DNA of 64,000 nt, taken from the NCBI GenBank assembly GCA_022072455.1, contig JAJVHY010000004.1, forward strand, positions 124,001-188,000. The letters are read 5' to 3'. Origin of the DNA: Verrucomicrobiia bacterium. GTDB lineage: Bacteria; Verrucomicrobiota; Verrucomicrobiia; Palsa-1439. Made by a program: the position numbers and the translations under genes. The notes beneath the pieces were generated by a model. The model was given only the letters and a program-made list of their open reading frames with translations. It did not search any database and was not told where the DNA came from. Below are positions 7,549 to 15,592 of the stretch, in pieces (position 1 is the first letter of the stretch; each line of letters starts with the position of its first letter).

Positions 7549-8481
7549 ATGGCGCGAAAACCAAAATGCACAAGGCAATCATTTGGATGGACAATCCGAC
7601 CACATCGCGTAGCTTACCGGCCACGCGTCATGCTCGCCAAATACCTTGAATTACTGCGCAGCGGCCATTTTTCGAACATGCCGCACCACTACATGCGCCG
7701 GCAGCGCCCGATGGATTATCTGCTCTTTTGGGTGCTGGCCGGTCATGGCTTTGTCGAGACCGACAGCCAACATTATGCCGCGGCACCGGGCGATCTGTAC
7801 TGCTTACGGCGCGGCGTCCCGCACGCCTACGGTGCCGCCCAGAATGATCCGTGGGATATCGTGTGGGTCCACTTCAGCGGCAGCCTGGCGCGGTCGTTCG
7901 TGGACGAAATCCGTCGGTTCGGCGGCGCGCGCGTTGCTCTCGGACAAGATGCAGATCTGCGCAGCCGGTGGCTCGAGTTGGTGATCTTTCACACCGCGCG
8001 ACGTCCGCACCACGAAACGCGCTCCAACACCGGCCTCTACGCGTTGCTCGGCCACATCATTTACCGGCTGCAAACCAAGCGCATCGCCGACGCCAACCCA
8101 TTCGACGTCGCGCGCCTGCAGACCTATATCCACAATCATCTCCGCGGCACCATCACCGTGGACGAACTCGCCCGGCAAGCCAATCTCTCCACGCCCCATT
8201 TCAACCGCGTCTTCCGGCAACTGTTTTCCGTCAGCCCGATGCAGTACGTGCTCCAGACCCGGGTCGCGCTCGCGTCCTCGTTGCTGACCGAAACTGCGCT
8301 GCCGTTGAAACAAATCGGCGCGAGCGTCGGTTGCGCCGATCCGTACTATTTCTCGCGGTTGTTCAAAAAGATGACCGGCGTGAATCCGTCCGCGTACCGG
8401 CTCAGCGGACGACGATCTTCGAAAGATCGGCCACCGGCTTCGGAAACTGCGGATCGAGTTTCTCCAGGGTCTCGACAATGA
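7549..8481 (+). CDS. AraC-family transcriptional regulator with cupin sensor domain
   Basis: 310 residues from ATG 7549; ATG 7630 (MLAKYLELL) would leave a more normal 98-bp divergent promoter region and is a credible alternative. The N-terminal half is a cupin-type effector domain (DYLLFWVLAGHGFVE, YAAAPGDLYCLRRGVPHAY). The C-terminal 100 residues hold two helix-turn-helix units: ITVDELARQANLSTPHFNRVFRQ, then KQIGASVGCADPYYFSRLFKK with the signature GVNPSAYR. It probably controls the divergent PhyH gene. Its 3' end overlaps the convergent PPK2 gene by 80 bp. Confidence 0.88.
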   Translation: MARKPKCTRQSFGWTIRPHRVAYRPRVMLAKYLELLRSGHFSNMPHHYMRRQRPMDYLLFWVLAGHGFVETDSQHYAAAPGDLYCLRRGVPHAYGAAQNDPWDIVWVHFSGSLARSFVDEIRRFGGARVALGQDADLRSRWLELVIFHTARRPHHETRSNTGLYALLGHIIYRLQTKRIADANPFDVARLQTYIHNHLRGTITVDELARQANLSTPHFNRVFRQLFSVSPMQYVLQTRVALASSLLTETALPLKQIGASVGCADPYYFSRLFKKMTGVNPSAYRLSGRRSSKDRPPASETADRVSPGSRQ

Positions 8482-9196
8482 TCGCGGCGACGGCCAGGTT
8501 GCGGAACCATTTTTTGTTTGCGGGCACGACAAACCACGGCGCGTGCTTCGTGTTGCACTTGTGCACCGCGTCGGCGTACGCGCGCTGGTAATCCTTCCAC
8601 AACTTGCGCTCGGCGAGATCGCCGGGATTGAACTTCCAGTTCTTCAGCGGGTCATCCAACCGGGACTGCAACCGGTCGCGCTGTTCGTCTTTGCTGATGT
8701 GCAGGAAGAATTTCAAAATCTGCACACCGTTCGCCGCCAACAGCGCCTCAAAGGCATTGATCTGCGCGTACCGCTGCGCCCAGACTTTTTTCGGCACCAG
8801 CTTCCGCACCCGCGCGATGAGCACGTCCTCGTAGTGCGACCGGTTGAAGATGCCGATCTCCCCGCGCGCCGGCACGGCCTTGTGAATGCGCCAGAGAAAA
8901 TCATGCGCCAGCTCTTCCGTCGTCGGCGCCTTGAACGAGGTCACCCGGCAGCTCTGCGGATTCACCCCACTCATCACATGGGCAATCGTCCCGTCTTTCC
9001 CGCTCGCATCCATGCCTTGCAGGATGATCAACAACGCCCGTTGCCCCTCAGCGTAGAGTCGCGATTGCAGTTCCGCCAGCCGCCGCACATTCTTGTCGAG
9101 CAGCGTCTGGGCCTCGGCTTTCGCAAACCCAAGCGTCGCGTCCGCGTCCCAATCTTTCTGGCCGTGCTTGCCGACGAGTTTCTTGGTGAAGTTCAT
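8402..9196 (-). CDS. Polyphosphate kinase 2 (PPK2) family phosphotransferase
   Basis: 264 residues from ATG 9196. A Walker A motif of the PPK2 type, GMDASGKDGTIAHV, lies near residues 63-76, a Walker-B/lid region is seen as FNRSHYEDVLIARV, and RLDDPLKNWKF and DYQRAYADAVHKC are typical PPK2 stretches. The family moves phosphate between polyphosphate and nucleotides (AMP, ADP or GDP); subclass cannot be fixed by eye. The gene begins 2 bp after the stop of the aldo/keto reductase on the same strand, so the two are probably cotranscribed. Confidence 0.9.
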   Translation of the reverse strand: MNFTKKLVGKHGQKDWDADATLGFAKAEAQTLLDKNVRRLAELQSRLYAEGQRALLIILQGMDASGKDGTIAHVMSGVNPQSCRVTSFKAPTTEELAHDFLWRIHKAVPARGEIGIFNRSHYEDVLIARVRKLVPKKVWAQRYAQINAFEALLAANGVQILKFFLHISKDEQRDRLQSRLDDPLKNWKFNPGDLAERKLWKDYQRAYADAVHKCNTKHAPWFVVPANKKWFRNLAVAAIIVETLEKLDPQFPKPVADLSKIVVR

Positions 9197-9198
9197 GG

Positions 9199-10362
9199 TC
9201 AACTTTCGCTGAGACGCTTCTTTGGCGCGTCGTGCAACAACGCGTGTGCTTCGCGCAGGATGCCGGGAATCTTGCCGGCGAATGGGTTGCCGGCGATGGC
9301 GCGGAGCAGGGCCGGTTCGTCCATCTTGTCGGCCATTTCGCCGGGAAACCAGTGCCCGCCGCCGCCACTGAGCAGGTTGTACCGCATCTTGCCCCACGGC
9401 ACCAAATCAAGGCCCTTCGCGTACGTCCAGAGCCGGAGGATTTCACTGACGTTCACCTGGTTCGGCACCTGCGAAAACTCCGGCAAGCCTTCGTGCCAAT
9501 GCGCGCACCAGTCCGGGCCATGCACGCGCTCCAACTCGGCGCGCAGCTTGGCTTCAATGGGCGCGATGGCGCCCGTGAATTCCAACGCGGCCACGTGTTC
9601 GTCAAAATCCGTCGGTTTGCTCGCGCCGCAACTGAGCGTGTGGACTTCCGGGCGCGCGAGACAGTAGAGATCGTTGAACTGCATCGGCGTCAACGGCCGG
9701 CACAACTCCGCCATCTTCGGAACCGGGTTATAAAGCATCCCGCCCTTGTCGTTCGGGCTGATGATGAACACGCCCATATCCTGCCGAGTGGCGGCAAGCA
9801 CGCTCGACCAGTTGAAGTCGTTGACGAAGTACCAGTGGAGATTCACGTAGTCAAACTCGCCGGTATTGATCGCCGCCGTGATGACGCGCGGGACCGCGTG
9901 GGTGCTGAAACCGATGAATCGGCACCGCCCTTCCTTCTGAAACTGCCGGGCTGCCTTCAGACAACGCAACGACCACTCGAACGTCTCGTCGTTGTTGATC
10001 CCGTGCAAGCTGAACAAGTCCACGTAGTCGAGCTTGAGGCGCTGCATGGATTTCTCGAATGTGGCCACAAACTCTTGCGGGTCGGCAAACGGCGCGACCT
10101 TCGTCTGGACGATGATTTTCTCGCGTGGCAGCTTGGGCAAGATCGCGCCAAGCTGCACTTCTGACGAACCGTAGCCGCGCGCCGTCTCAATGTGATTGAT
10201 GCCGAGTGCGATGGCGCGGTGGATGATGGCTTCGAGATTGGTTTGGTTGGCCGGCGGGATGGCGCTGAGTTCAGCGTCTTGCCAAGCGTGTTGGTAGCGC
10301 ATCCCCCCGCACGAAAACACCGGCATCTGCAAATTCGTCCGCCCAAATCTCCGGTACCGCAT
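9199..10362 (-). CDS. Aldo/keto reductase family oxidoreductase
   Basis: 387 residues from ATG 10362. The catalytic tetrad of the family can be placed: Asp replaced by Glu in the GINHIETARGYGSSE segment, Tyr in ARGYG, Lys in IIVQTKVAP, and His in DLFSLHGIN. The TIM-barrel order is normal and the C-terminal 100 residues (from about PEFSQVPNQVNVSEI) form an extension with a helical region. E in place of D is often seen in the AKR branch to which Fe-S-containing members belong, but the Cys cluster of those is not evident. It is divergent from the sugar-oxidoreductase operon at 10453, suggesting a shared sugar pathway. Confidence 0.85.
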   Translation of the reverse strand: MRYRRFGRTNLQMPVFSCGGMRYQHAWQDAELSAIPPANQTNLEAIIHRAIALGINHIETARGYGSSEVQLGAILPKLPREKIIVQTKVAPFADPQEFVATFEKSMQRLKLDYVDLFSLHGINNDETFEWSLRCLKAARQFQKEGRCRFIGFSTHAVPRVITAAINTGEFDYVNLHWYFVNDFNWSSVLAATRQDMGVFIISPNDKGGMLYNPVPKMAELCRPLTPMQFNDLYCLARPEVHTLSCGASKPTDFDEHVAALEFTGAIAPIEAKLRAELERVHGPDWCAHWHEGLPEFSQVPNQVNVSEILRLWTYAKGLDLVPWGKMRYNLLSGGGGHWFPGEMADKMDEPALLRAIAGNPFAGKIPGILREAHALLHDAPKKRLSES

Positions 10363-10452
10363 GGCGGCAACACTAGCCGGAAATGCGCCGCGTCGCCACC
10401 GCTTTTTACTGTTGACGCTGCCGGCAGGTCGCCGTATCACGAACCCACTTCT

Positions 10453-11610
10453 ATGAATCAGGTTCGGTTCGGCATTATCGGAGTTGGAAATATGGGCAGT
10501 TATCATGCGCGGCTGTTGCTCGAAGGCCGCGTGCCGCGCGCGACGCTGACGGCCGTCGCCGATGTTGACGCGGCGCAACTCGCGCGCCACGCAACCGTGC
10601 GCGGCTTTGCCGACAGTCGGGAGCTGATTCGTTCCGGCCTCGTGGACGCCGTGTTGATCGCGACGCCCCACTACGCCCATACCACCATCGGCTGCGACGC
10701 GCTCCAACAGGGGTTGCATGTCCTCACCGAAAAACCGGTTTCCGTGCACAAGGCCGATTGCGAGCGATTGGTGGCCGCGCACACGAACCCCCGGCAGGTG
10801 TTCGCCGCGATGCTCAACCAACGCACGAATCCGGCTTACCGGCAGATTCGCGAGTGGGTCCACACCGGCGCGCTCGGCGAATTACGCCGCATCAACTGGA
10901 CGATCACCGACTGGTTTCGGACCGATGCGTATTATGCGTCGGGCGGCTGGCGGGCGACCTGGGCGGGCGAAGGCGGCGGCGTGTTACTCAACCAAGCGAC
11001 GCATAATCTCGACCTGTGGCAATGGCTGTTCGGAATGCCGGTGCGCGTCCGCGCGGTCTGCGGCTTTGGCCGGTATCACACCATCGAAGTCGAAGACGAT
11101 GTGACCGCGGTGCTGGAGTACGCCAATGGCGCGACCGGCGTATTCGTCACGACGACCGGGGAGGCGCCGGGCACGAATCGGTTGGAAGTCGTGGGCGATC
11201 TCGGCCGGGTGGTGCATACGGGGGACCAACTGGTATTCACCCGCAACACCGTTTCCACGACCGATTTCCTCCGGCAATCCAGCAAACATTACGAACTGCC
11301 ACCGCACACGGAACAGGCTTTTTCATTTCCCAATCCGGGCGGCCAGCACCTCGAAGTGTTGCAGAATTTTGTGGCGGCCATTCTGGACGGCACCCCCTTG
11401 ATCGCGCCGGCGGTCACGGGCGGCGGTGCCGTGGAACTGGCCAATGCGATGATCTGGTCCGCGAGCCGGGGGGCGGCGATTGCCTTGCCGTTGGACGCGG
11501 CCGGCTATGAGCAGCATTTGCAGCAGCGGCGGAAAACGTCGCGGTTCACGAAACCACCGGCGCGCAAACAACATGACGAAGTCGCACCCTATCTGGTAAA
11601 GGAAAACTGA
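10453..11610 (+). CDS. Gfo/Idh/MocA-family NAD(P)-dependent oxidoreductase, copy 1
   Basis: 385 residues. N-terminal Rossmann fold GIIGVGNMGSYHAR (residues 7-20) and the family hallmark TEKPVSV near residue 97 are present. The C-terminal alpha/beta domain contains GEGGGVLLNQATHNLDLWQWLFG, where the His is the usual catalytic position. The family oxidises or reduces hydroxyls of cyclic sugars and inositols. It is first in an operon with a close tandem paralogue (1 bp apart) and two xylose-isomerase-like barrels, the common pairing in inositol or rare-sugar catabolism. Confidence 0.9.
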   Translation: MNQVRFGIIGVGNMGSYHARLLLEGRVPRATLTAVADVDAAQLARHATVRGFADSRELIRSGLVDAVLIATPHYAHTTIGCDALQQGLHVLTEKPVSVHKADCERLVAAHTNPRQVFAAMLNQRTNPAYRQIREWVHTGALGELRRINWTITDWFRTDAYYASGGWRATWAGEGGGVLLNQATHNLDLWQWLFGMPVRVRAVCGFGRYHTIEVEDDVTAVLEYANGATGVFVTTTGEAPGTNRLEVVGDLGRVVHTGDQLVFTRNTVSTTDFLRQSSKHYELPPHTEQAFSFPNPGGQHLEVLQNFVAAILDGTPLIAPAVTGGGAVELANAMIWSASRGAAIALPLDAAGYEQHLQQRRKTSRFTKPPARKQHDEVAPYLVKEN

Positions 11611-11611
11611 C

Positions 11612-12784
11612 ATGGACAAAGTCCGCTTTGGAATCATTGGCGTCGGCAACATGGGCCACGGCCATGCCAAATGGTTGCTCGAAGGCAAGGTCGCACGCGG
11701 GGAACTCGTCGCGATTGCCGACCGTAATCCCGAAAAACTCAAGGCCTTCCCGCACATCAAAAGCTACGCCGACGGCAAGCAGTTACTCCGCAACCGCGAT
11801 GTTGACGCCGTCCTCGTCGCGACCCCGCATTACGATCATACCACGCTCGGCGTGGCGGCCTTGCAACGCGGCTTCCATGTGCTCCTGGAAAAACCGATCT
11901 CCGTCCACAAAGCCGACTGTGAGAAATTGCTGGCCGCCTATGCGCAACGCCCAAAACCCACGCAGGTTTTCTCGGCCATGTTCAACCAGCGCACCGACCC
12001 GTTCTACCAGAAGATTCGCGAACTGGTGCGCGGGGGCGAACTCGGCGAAGTGCGCCGGATCAACTGGATTATCTCGAATTGGTTCCGCTCCGAAGCCTAC
12101 TACGCGTCCGGCGGCTGGCGTGCCACTTGGGCCGGCGAAGGCGGCGGCGTGCTCTTGAACCAATGCCCGCACAACATTGATCTCTACCAGTGGATCTTCG
12201 GCATGCCGGCCCGCGTCCGCGCCTTCTGTTCCCTGGGCCGCTACCATAAAATCGAGGTCGAAGACGACGTGACCGCCTACTTCGAATACCCCAATGGCAC
12301 AACCGCCGTCTTCATCACCTCGACCGGCGAAGCCCCCGGCACGAACCGCCTCGAAATCACCGCTGAAAATGGCAAACTCGTTTACGAGAAAAACCAGATC
12401 GTGCTCACCAAAAATGAAATCCCCATGACGGAGTTCAGCCGCACCACCACCCAATCGTTTGCGACCCCGAAAAACGAAACCACCACGCTCACCCTGCCGG
12501 ACAACGGGAGCCAACACGTGGGCATCCTCAATAATTTCGTCGAAGCCATCCTCGACGGCAAACCACTCCTCGCCCCGGCCGTCGAAGGCATCCACTCGGT
12601 CGAACTCGCCAACGCCATGCTCTTCTCGTCGCTCAAACAAAAGACCATCGAGATGCCGCTCGACGCCAAAGCCTACGCGCGCACACTCAAAGGTCTGATC
12701 AAAAACTCCAAACTCGTCAAACCCGCCGCCCAAGCCACCGCGCCGGCGGCAACCACCGACCTCAGCAAATCCTTCAACCTATGA
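11612..12784 (+). CDS. Gfo/Idh/MocA-family NAD(P)-dependent oxidoreductase, copy 2
   Basis: 390 residues, closely similar over its whole length to the preceding protein: GIIGVGNMGHGHAKWLLEGKV versus GIIGVGNMGSYHARLLLEGRV, LEKPISVHKADCE versus TEKPVSVHKADCE, and identical stretches such as ASGGWRATWAGEGGGVLLNQ. This copy has a Cys-Pro (QCPHNIDLYQW) where copy 1 has QATHNLDLWQW, retaining the His. It is a tandem duplication that has diverged, so the two probably act on different substrates or successive steps. The stop overlaps the next start as ATGA at 12781-12784, implying translational coupling. Confidence 0.9.
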   Translation: MDKVRFGIIGVGNMGHGHAKWLLEGKVARGELVAIADRNPEKLKAFPHIKSYADGKQLLRNRDVDAVLVATPHYDHTTLGVAALQRGFHVLLEKPISVHKADCEKLLAAYAQRPKPTQVFSAMFNQRTDPFYQKIRELVRGGELGEVRRINWIISNWFRSEAYYASGGWRATWAGEGGGVLLNQCPHNIDLYQWIFGMPARVRAFCSLGRYHKIEVEDDVTAYFEYPNGTTAVFITSTGEAPGTNRLEITAENGKLVYEKNQIVLTKNEIPMTEFSRTTTQSFATPKNETTTLTLPDNGSQHVGILNNFVEAILDGKPLLAPAVEGIHSVELANAMLFSSLKQKTIEMPLDAKAYARTLKGLIKNSKLVKPAAQATAPAATTDLSKSFNL

Positions 12785-13554
12785 AAATCCACCAAGTCGC
12801 CGTCCAACTCTTTACCCTCCGCGACCACCTCAAAACCCCGGCCGATATTGCCGCGTCGCTCAAAAAAGTCCGCGCCCTCGGTTACCAGGCTGTCCAAGTT
12901 TCCGGCATGGGCCCCATCCCGGAATCCGAGCTGGTCAAAATCTGCCGCGACAATGGCCTGACCATCTGCGCCACCCACGAAGGCAGTGACAAAATCCTCA
13001 ACGAACCCCGGCAAGTCGCCGAACGCCTCACCAAACTCAATTGCAAAATCACCGCCTACCCCTACCCCAGCAACATCAACCTCAGTTCCCGCGAGGCCGT
13101 CACCGACCTCTGCCGCCGCCTCAATGCCGCCGGCCAAATCCTCCAAGCCGCCGGGCAGACGCTCTGCTACCACAACCATCACCACGAATTTCAACGCATC
13201 GCCGGCAAGCCCGTCCTCGAAATCATCTACGCCGAAACCGATCCCCGCTATCTCCAGGGCGAACCCGACACGTACTGGATCCAACACGGCGGTGGCGACC
13301 CGGTCGCCTGGTGCCAACGCCTCCATGGTCGGCTCCCGATCATCCACTTGAAAGACTACACCGTCTCCGCCGAGAGCAAAGTCGGCTTCTGCGAAATCGG
13401 CAACGGCAACCTCGACTGGAAACGAATCATCGCTGCCGCCGAAGCCGCCGGCTGCCAATGGTTCGCCGTCGAACAAGACTCCTGCCCCGGCGATCCGTTT
13501 GATTCACTCCGGCAAAGCTTCGCCTACATCAGCGCCAACTTATGTTCGAAATAG
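12781..13554 (+). CDS. Sugar phosphate isomerase/epimerase (xylose-isomerase-like TIM barrel)
   Basis: 257 residues. The fold is shown by the N-terminal VAVQLFTLRDHLKT and the metal-ligand segments CYHNHHHEF, IYAETDPRYL, DTYWIQHGGGDP, IIHLKDY and the terminal Glu in WFAVEQDSC. Members isomerise, epimerise or dehydrate sugars and inosose. The gene overlaps the upstream oxidoreductase by 4 bp and the downstream barrel by 13 bp, placing it inside one operon. The HNHHHEF motif is typical of the subgroup that accompanies Gfo/Idh/MocA enzymes. Confidence 0.88.
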   Translation: MKIHQVAVQLFTLRDHLKTPADIAASLKKVRALGYQAVQVSGMGPIPESELVKICRDNGLTICATHEGSDKILNEPRQVAERLTKLNCKITAYPYPSNINLSSREAVTDLCRRLNAAGQILQAAGQTLCYHNHHHEFQRIAGKPVLEIIYAETDPRYLQGEPDTYWIQHGGGDPVAWCQRLHGRLPIIHLKDYTVSAESKVGFCEIGNGNLDWKRIIAAAEAAGCQWFAVEQDSCPGDPFDSLRQSFAYISANLCSK

Positions 13555-14294
13555 GCATCTGTACTGCCGTCACCACACCGCCGCCGGCCGGCGATTTCAT
13601 CGAAGAAAACGTCCAGCGCTACCTCCGCCCCGAACAGCCCGACTTCACCCCGGTGCCCACCGCCCTGCCGGTGCGCGCGGCCAACTGCTTCCTGCCCGGC
13701 ACGCTCAAATGCGTCGGCACCACCGTCGATCAAGCCCGGCTCATCGCCTACGCCACCACCGCATTCCACCGCGCCCAGCAAGCCGGCATCGAACTCATTG
13801 TCTTCGGCAGCGGGGCGGCGCGGCAGATTCCAGACGGTTTTTCCCGCGCAAAAGCGGAAGCCCAATTCGTCACCTACCTCAAGGAAATCGCCCCGCTCGC
13901 CGACCGGCACGGCGTCACTCTCGTCATCGAACCACTCAACGCGGCCGAATGTAACTTCATCCTCTCCGTCCCCGAAGCGGACACCGTGGCGCAAGCCTGC
14001 GGGCACCCGCGCATCGCCATCCTCGCCGATTTCTATCACATGCTCCAGCAAGACCAAGCCCCCGACGACATCCGCCGGCATAGCTCGCGCCTCCGGCATA
14101 TCCACGTCGCCGAAAAAGCCAAGCGCACCGCGCCCGGTTTGGCCGGCGATGATTTTCGCCCCTACCTGCGCGCCTTGAACCAGATTGGCTACCGGGGCCG
14201 GCTTGCGTTGGAGTGCATTTGGCAAGACTACGCGAATGACGTCCGCACTGGCGTTGCCGAACTCCGCCGGCAACTCACGGCCGCCGATGCTTAA
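13542..14294 (+). CDS. Second sugar phosphate isomerase/epimerase (TIM barrel)
   Basis: 250 residues from ATG 13542, overlapping the previous gene by 13 bp. Metal-binding elements typical of AP-endonuclease-2-like barrels are visible: VFGSGAARQIPDGF, VTLVIEPLNAAECNF with the first Glu, IAILADFYHML (Asp and His), LRHIHVAEKAKR, and GRLALECIWQDY. It is a distant relative rather than a duplicate of the preceding barrel. Its role is presumably an isomerisation or epimerisation step after the oxidoreductases. The stop region overlaps the start of the decayed third barrel. Confidence 0.85.
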   Translation: MFEIGICTAVTTPPPAGDFIEENVQRYLRPEQPDFTPVPTALPVRAANCFLPGTLKCVGTTVDQARLIAYATTAFHRAQQAGIELIVFGSGAARQIPDGFSRAKAEAQFVTYLKEIAPLADRHGVTLVIEPLNAAECNFILSVPEADTVAQACGHPRIAILADFYHMLQQDQAPDDIRRHSSRLRHIHVAEKAKRTAPGLAGDDFRPYLRALNQIGYRGRLALECIWQDYANDVRTGVAELRRQLTAADA

Positions 14295-14621
14295 ACTCGC
14301 TGCCTTCGCCGACGAAATCTCCCCCGACCTCGGCCAACAAATCAAGCATTGCCGGGCGCTTGGCCGGTGCTGCAAGAATTCACCGCGCACATCCACATCA
14401 AGGACGCGCGGGCCGGCACCGGCCAGGTCGTTCCCGCCGGTCACTTCGGCGCATTCCTCCGCACCGCCGTCGCCAGCGGCTACCGGGGGTTCGTCTAACT
14501 TGAACCCCATTTGACTGTGGCCGGCCAGTTCAGTGGTTTCACCGGCCCCGATTTGTTCAAGATCGCCGTCGCCGCCCTCCGGCAAGTGTGTCGCGACCAC
14601 GGCGTCCCGCTTGCAAGCTAG
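14287..14621 (+). pseudogene. Decayed third sugar phosphate isomerase/epimerase
   Basis: The first 22 codons (MLKLAAFADEISPDLGQQIKHC) are a normal start of this family. The middle of the barrel, about 150-180 codons, is missing. The C-terminal part appears in another frame: LQEFTAHIHIKDARAGTGQ, GYRGFV, an in-frame TAA near 14500, then LEPHLTVAGQFSGFTG and DLFKIAVAALRQVC to the TAG at 14619-14621. At least one frameshift and one stop are needed. It begins inside the 3' end of the intact barrel, so it was the last gene of this operon. Confidence 0.8.
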
Positions 14622-15307
14622 CCTGGCTTCGTCCCGAAGTTGATCGCCATGATGCCGCCGAGTGCCTCCTCGAAGCTGCAGTCCCGGTAGCCGCATTGGT
14701 TCATCAACTCCTGCACGCCGCGTTGTGCGCCGTAGTTTTGCAGCGAAACCAAAATGTAACCGTGTGTGTCCGGGTCGCCGCAATACAACCACCCCAACAC
14801 CGGCAACGCCGTCCGCAAATAGCCAAAGTAAATCGCGCGCCAGAGCCGATTCTCCGGCTTGCCAAAGTCGAGCGACAACAGCCGCCCGCCCGGCCGCAAC
14901 ACCCGGTAAATCTCCCGCAACCCCGCCGGTAAATCCGCCAGATTCCGCAGTCCGTAGCCGACGGTGACGACATCAAATGAATGGTCCGCAAACGGCAGCC
15001 GCAGCGCGTCGGCTTGCAGCCAGTTGACCGCCGTGCTCCGCGCCTGCGCCACCCGCAACATCTCGACAGTAAAATCCGCGCCGACTACCTGGCCCTGAAA
15101 ACGGAGGGCGATATCGCCGGTCCCGCAACAGAGATCGAGCACATCGCGCGGCTGCCCGGCCAACTCCACCAACCGGTTTTTCCAGCGGCGGTGCAGTCCC
15201 CCGCTCATGATGTCGTTGAGCAGGTCATACCGGCGCGCGATGGTGGCGAACAATTTGTTCACCTGCCGCGCGCGCTGGGCATCGGGGCTGTAAAACTTGC
15301 TTGGCAA
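14618..15307 (-). CDS. ubiE: Demethylmenaquinone / ubiquinone biosynthesis C-methyltransferase
   Basis: 229 residues. SAM-binding motif I reads VLDLCCGTGDIAL (about 56-68). UbiE/MenG signatures are RYDLLNDIMSGGLHRRWK near the N-terminus and VTVGYGLRNLADLPAGLREIYRVLRPGG in the middle. It methylates the quinone ring in the last or near-last step of menaquinone synthesis; in an organism of this type menaquinone is likely, so menG is the better biological name. It is last in a minus-strand operon after ilvB and ilvN, 13 bp downstream of ilvN, and its 3' end touches the decayed barrel. Confidence 0.9.
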   Translation of the reverse strand: MPSKFYSPDAQRARQVNKLFATIARRYDLLNDIMSGGLHRRWKNRLVELAGQPRDVLDLCCGTGDIALRFQGQVVGADFTVEMLRVAQARSTAVNWLQADALRLPFADHSFDVVTVGYGLRNLADLPAGLREIYRVLRPGGRLLSLDFGKPENRLWRAIYFGYLRTALPVLGWLYCGDPDTHGYILVSLQNYGAQRGVQELMNQCGYRDCSFEEALGGIMAINFGTKPG

Positions 15308-15320
15308 GGCCGGCAGATTA

Positions 15321-15592
15321 TCAGGTCTGAAAGAATTCCTCCAGTCTCACAAAGACTTCTGGCGGCGCGTCGTGTTGTTTGACGGTCAACACGTCTTCGA
15401 GTTTTTCCAGTTGCCGGTGCAACTGACCAAGCCGGTCGTCAGCGGGCACACGCAACCAGATCCGACTCTGCGCGCAGTGCCGACCGGCAGGCAAAGGATG
15501 CCTTCGACATTGAACGCCCGGCGCGCGAATAACCCGCACACATGCGACATCACTCCCGGATGATTCTGCACCGTCAACTCAAGCGTGACCAT
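15321..15592 (-). pseudogene. ilvN: Acetolactate synthase small subunit, interrupted by a one-base frameshift
   Basis: The N-terminal 37 residues ([35 protein letters not shown]) match the short, single-ACT-domain IlvN of the E. coli AHAS I type almost exactly. The remainder ([38 protein letters not shown]) is in another frame. The switch lies in the GC-rich stretch near 15460-15475, and adding one base there restores a protein of the expected length (about 90 residues). The gene overlaps ilvB by 14 bp. This is either a sequencing or assembly error, a recent mutation, or programmed frameshifting; nothing else in the gene has decayed. Confidence 0.82.

Noticed and set aside
11783-12733. A 316-codon minus-strand frame opposite the second Gfo/Idh/MocA gene
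   Set aside because: The plus-strand protein is highly conserved with its tandem paralogue; the minus frame has no motif and simply mirrors it.
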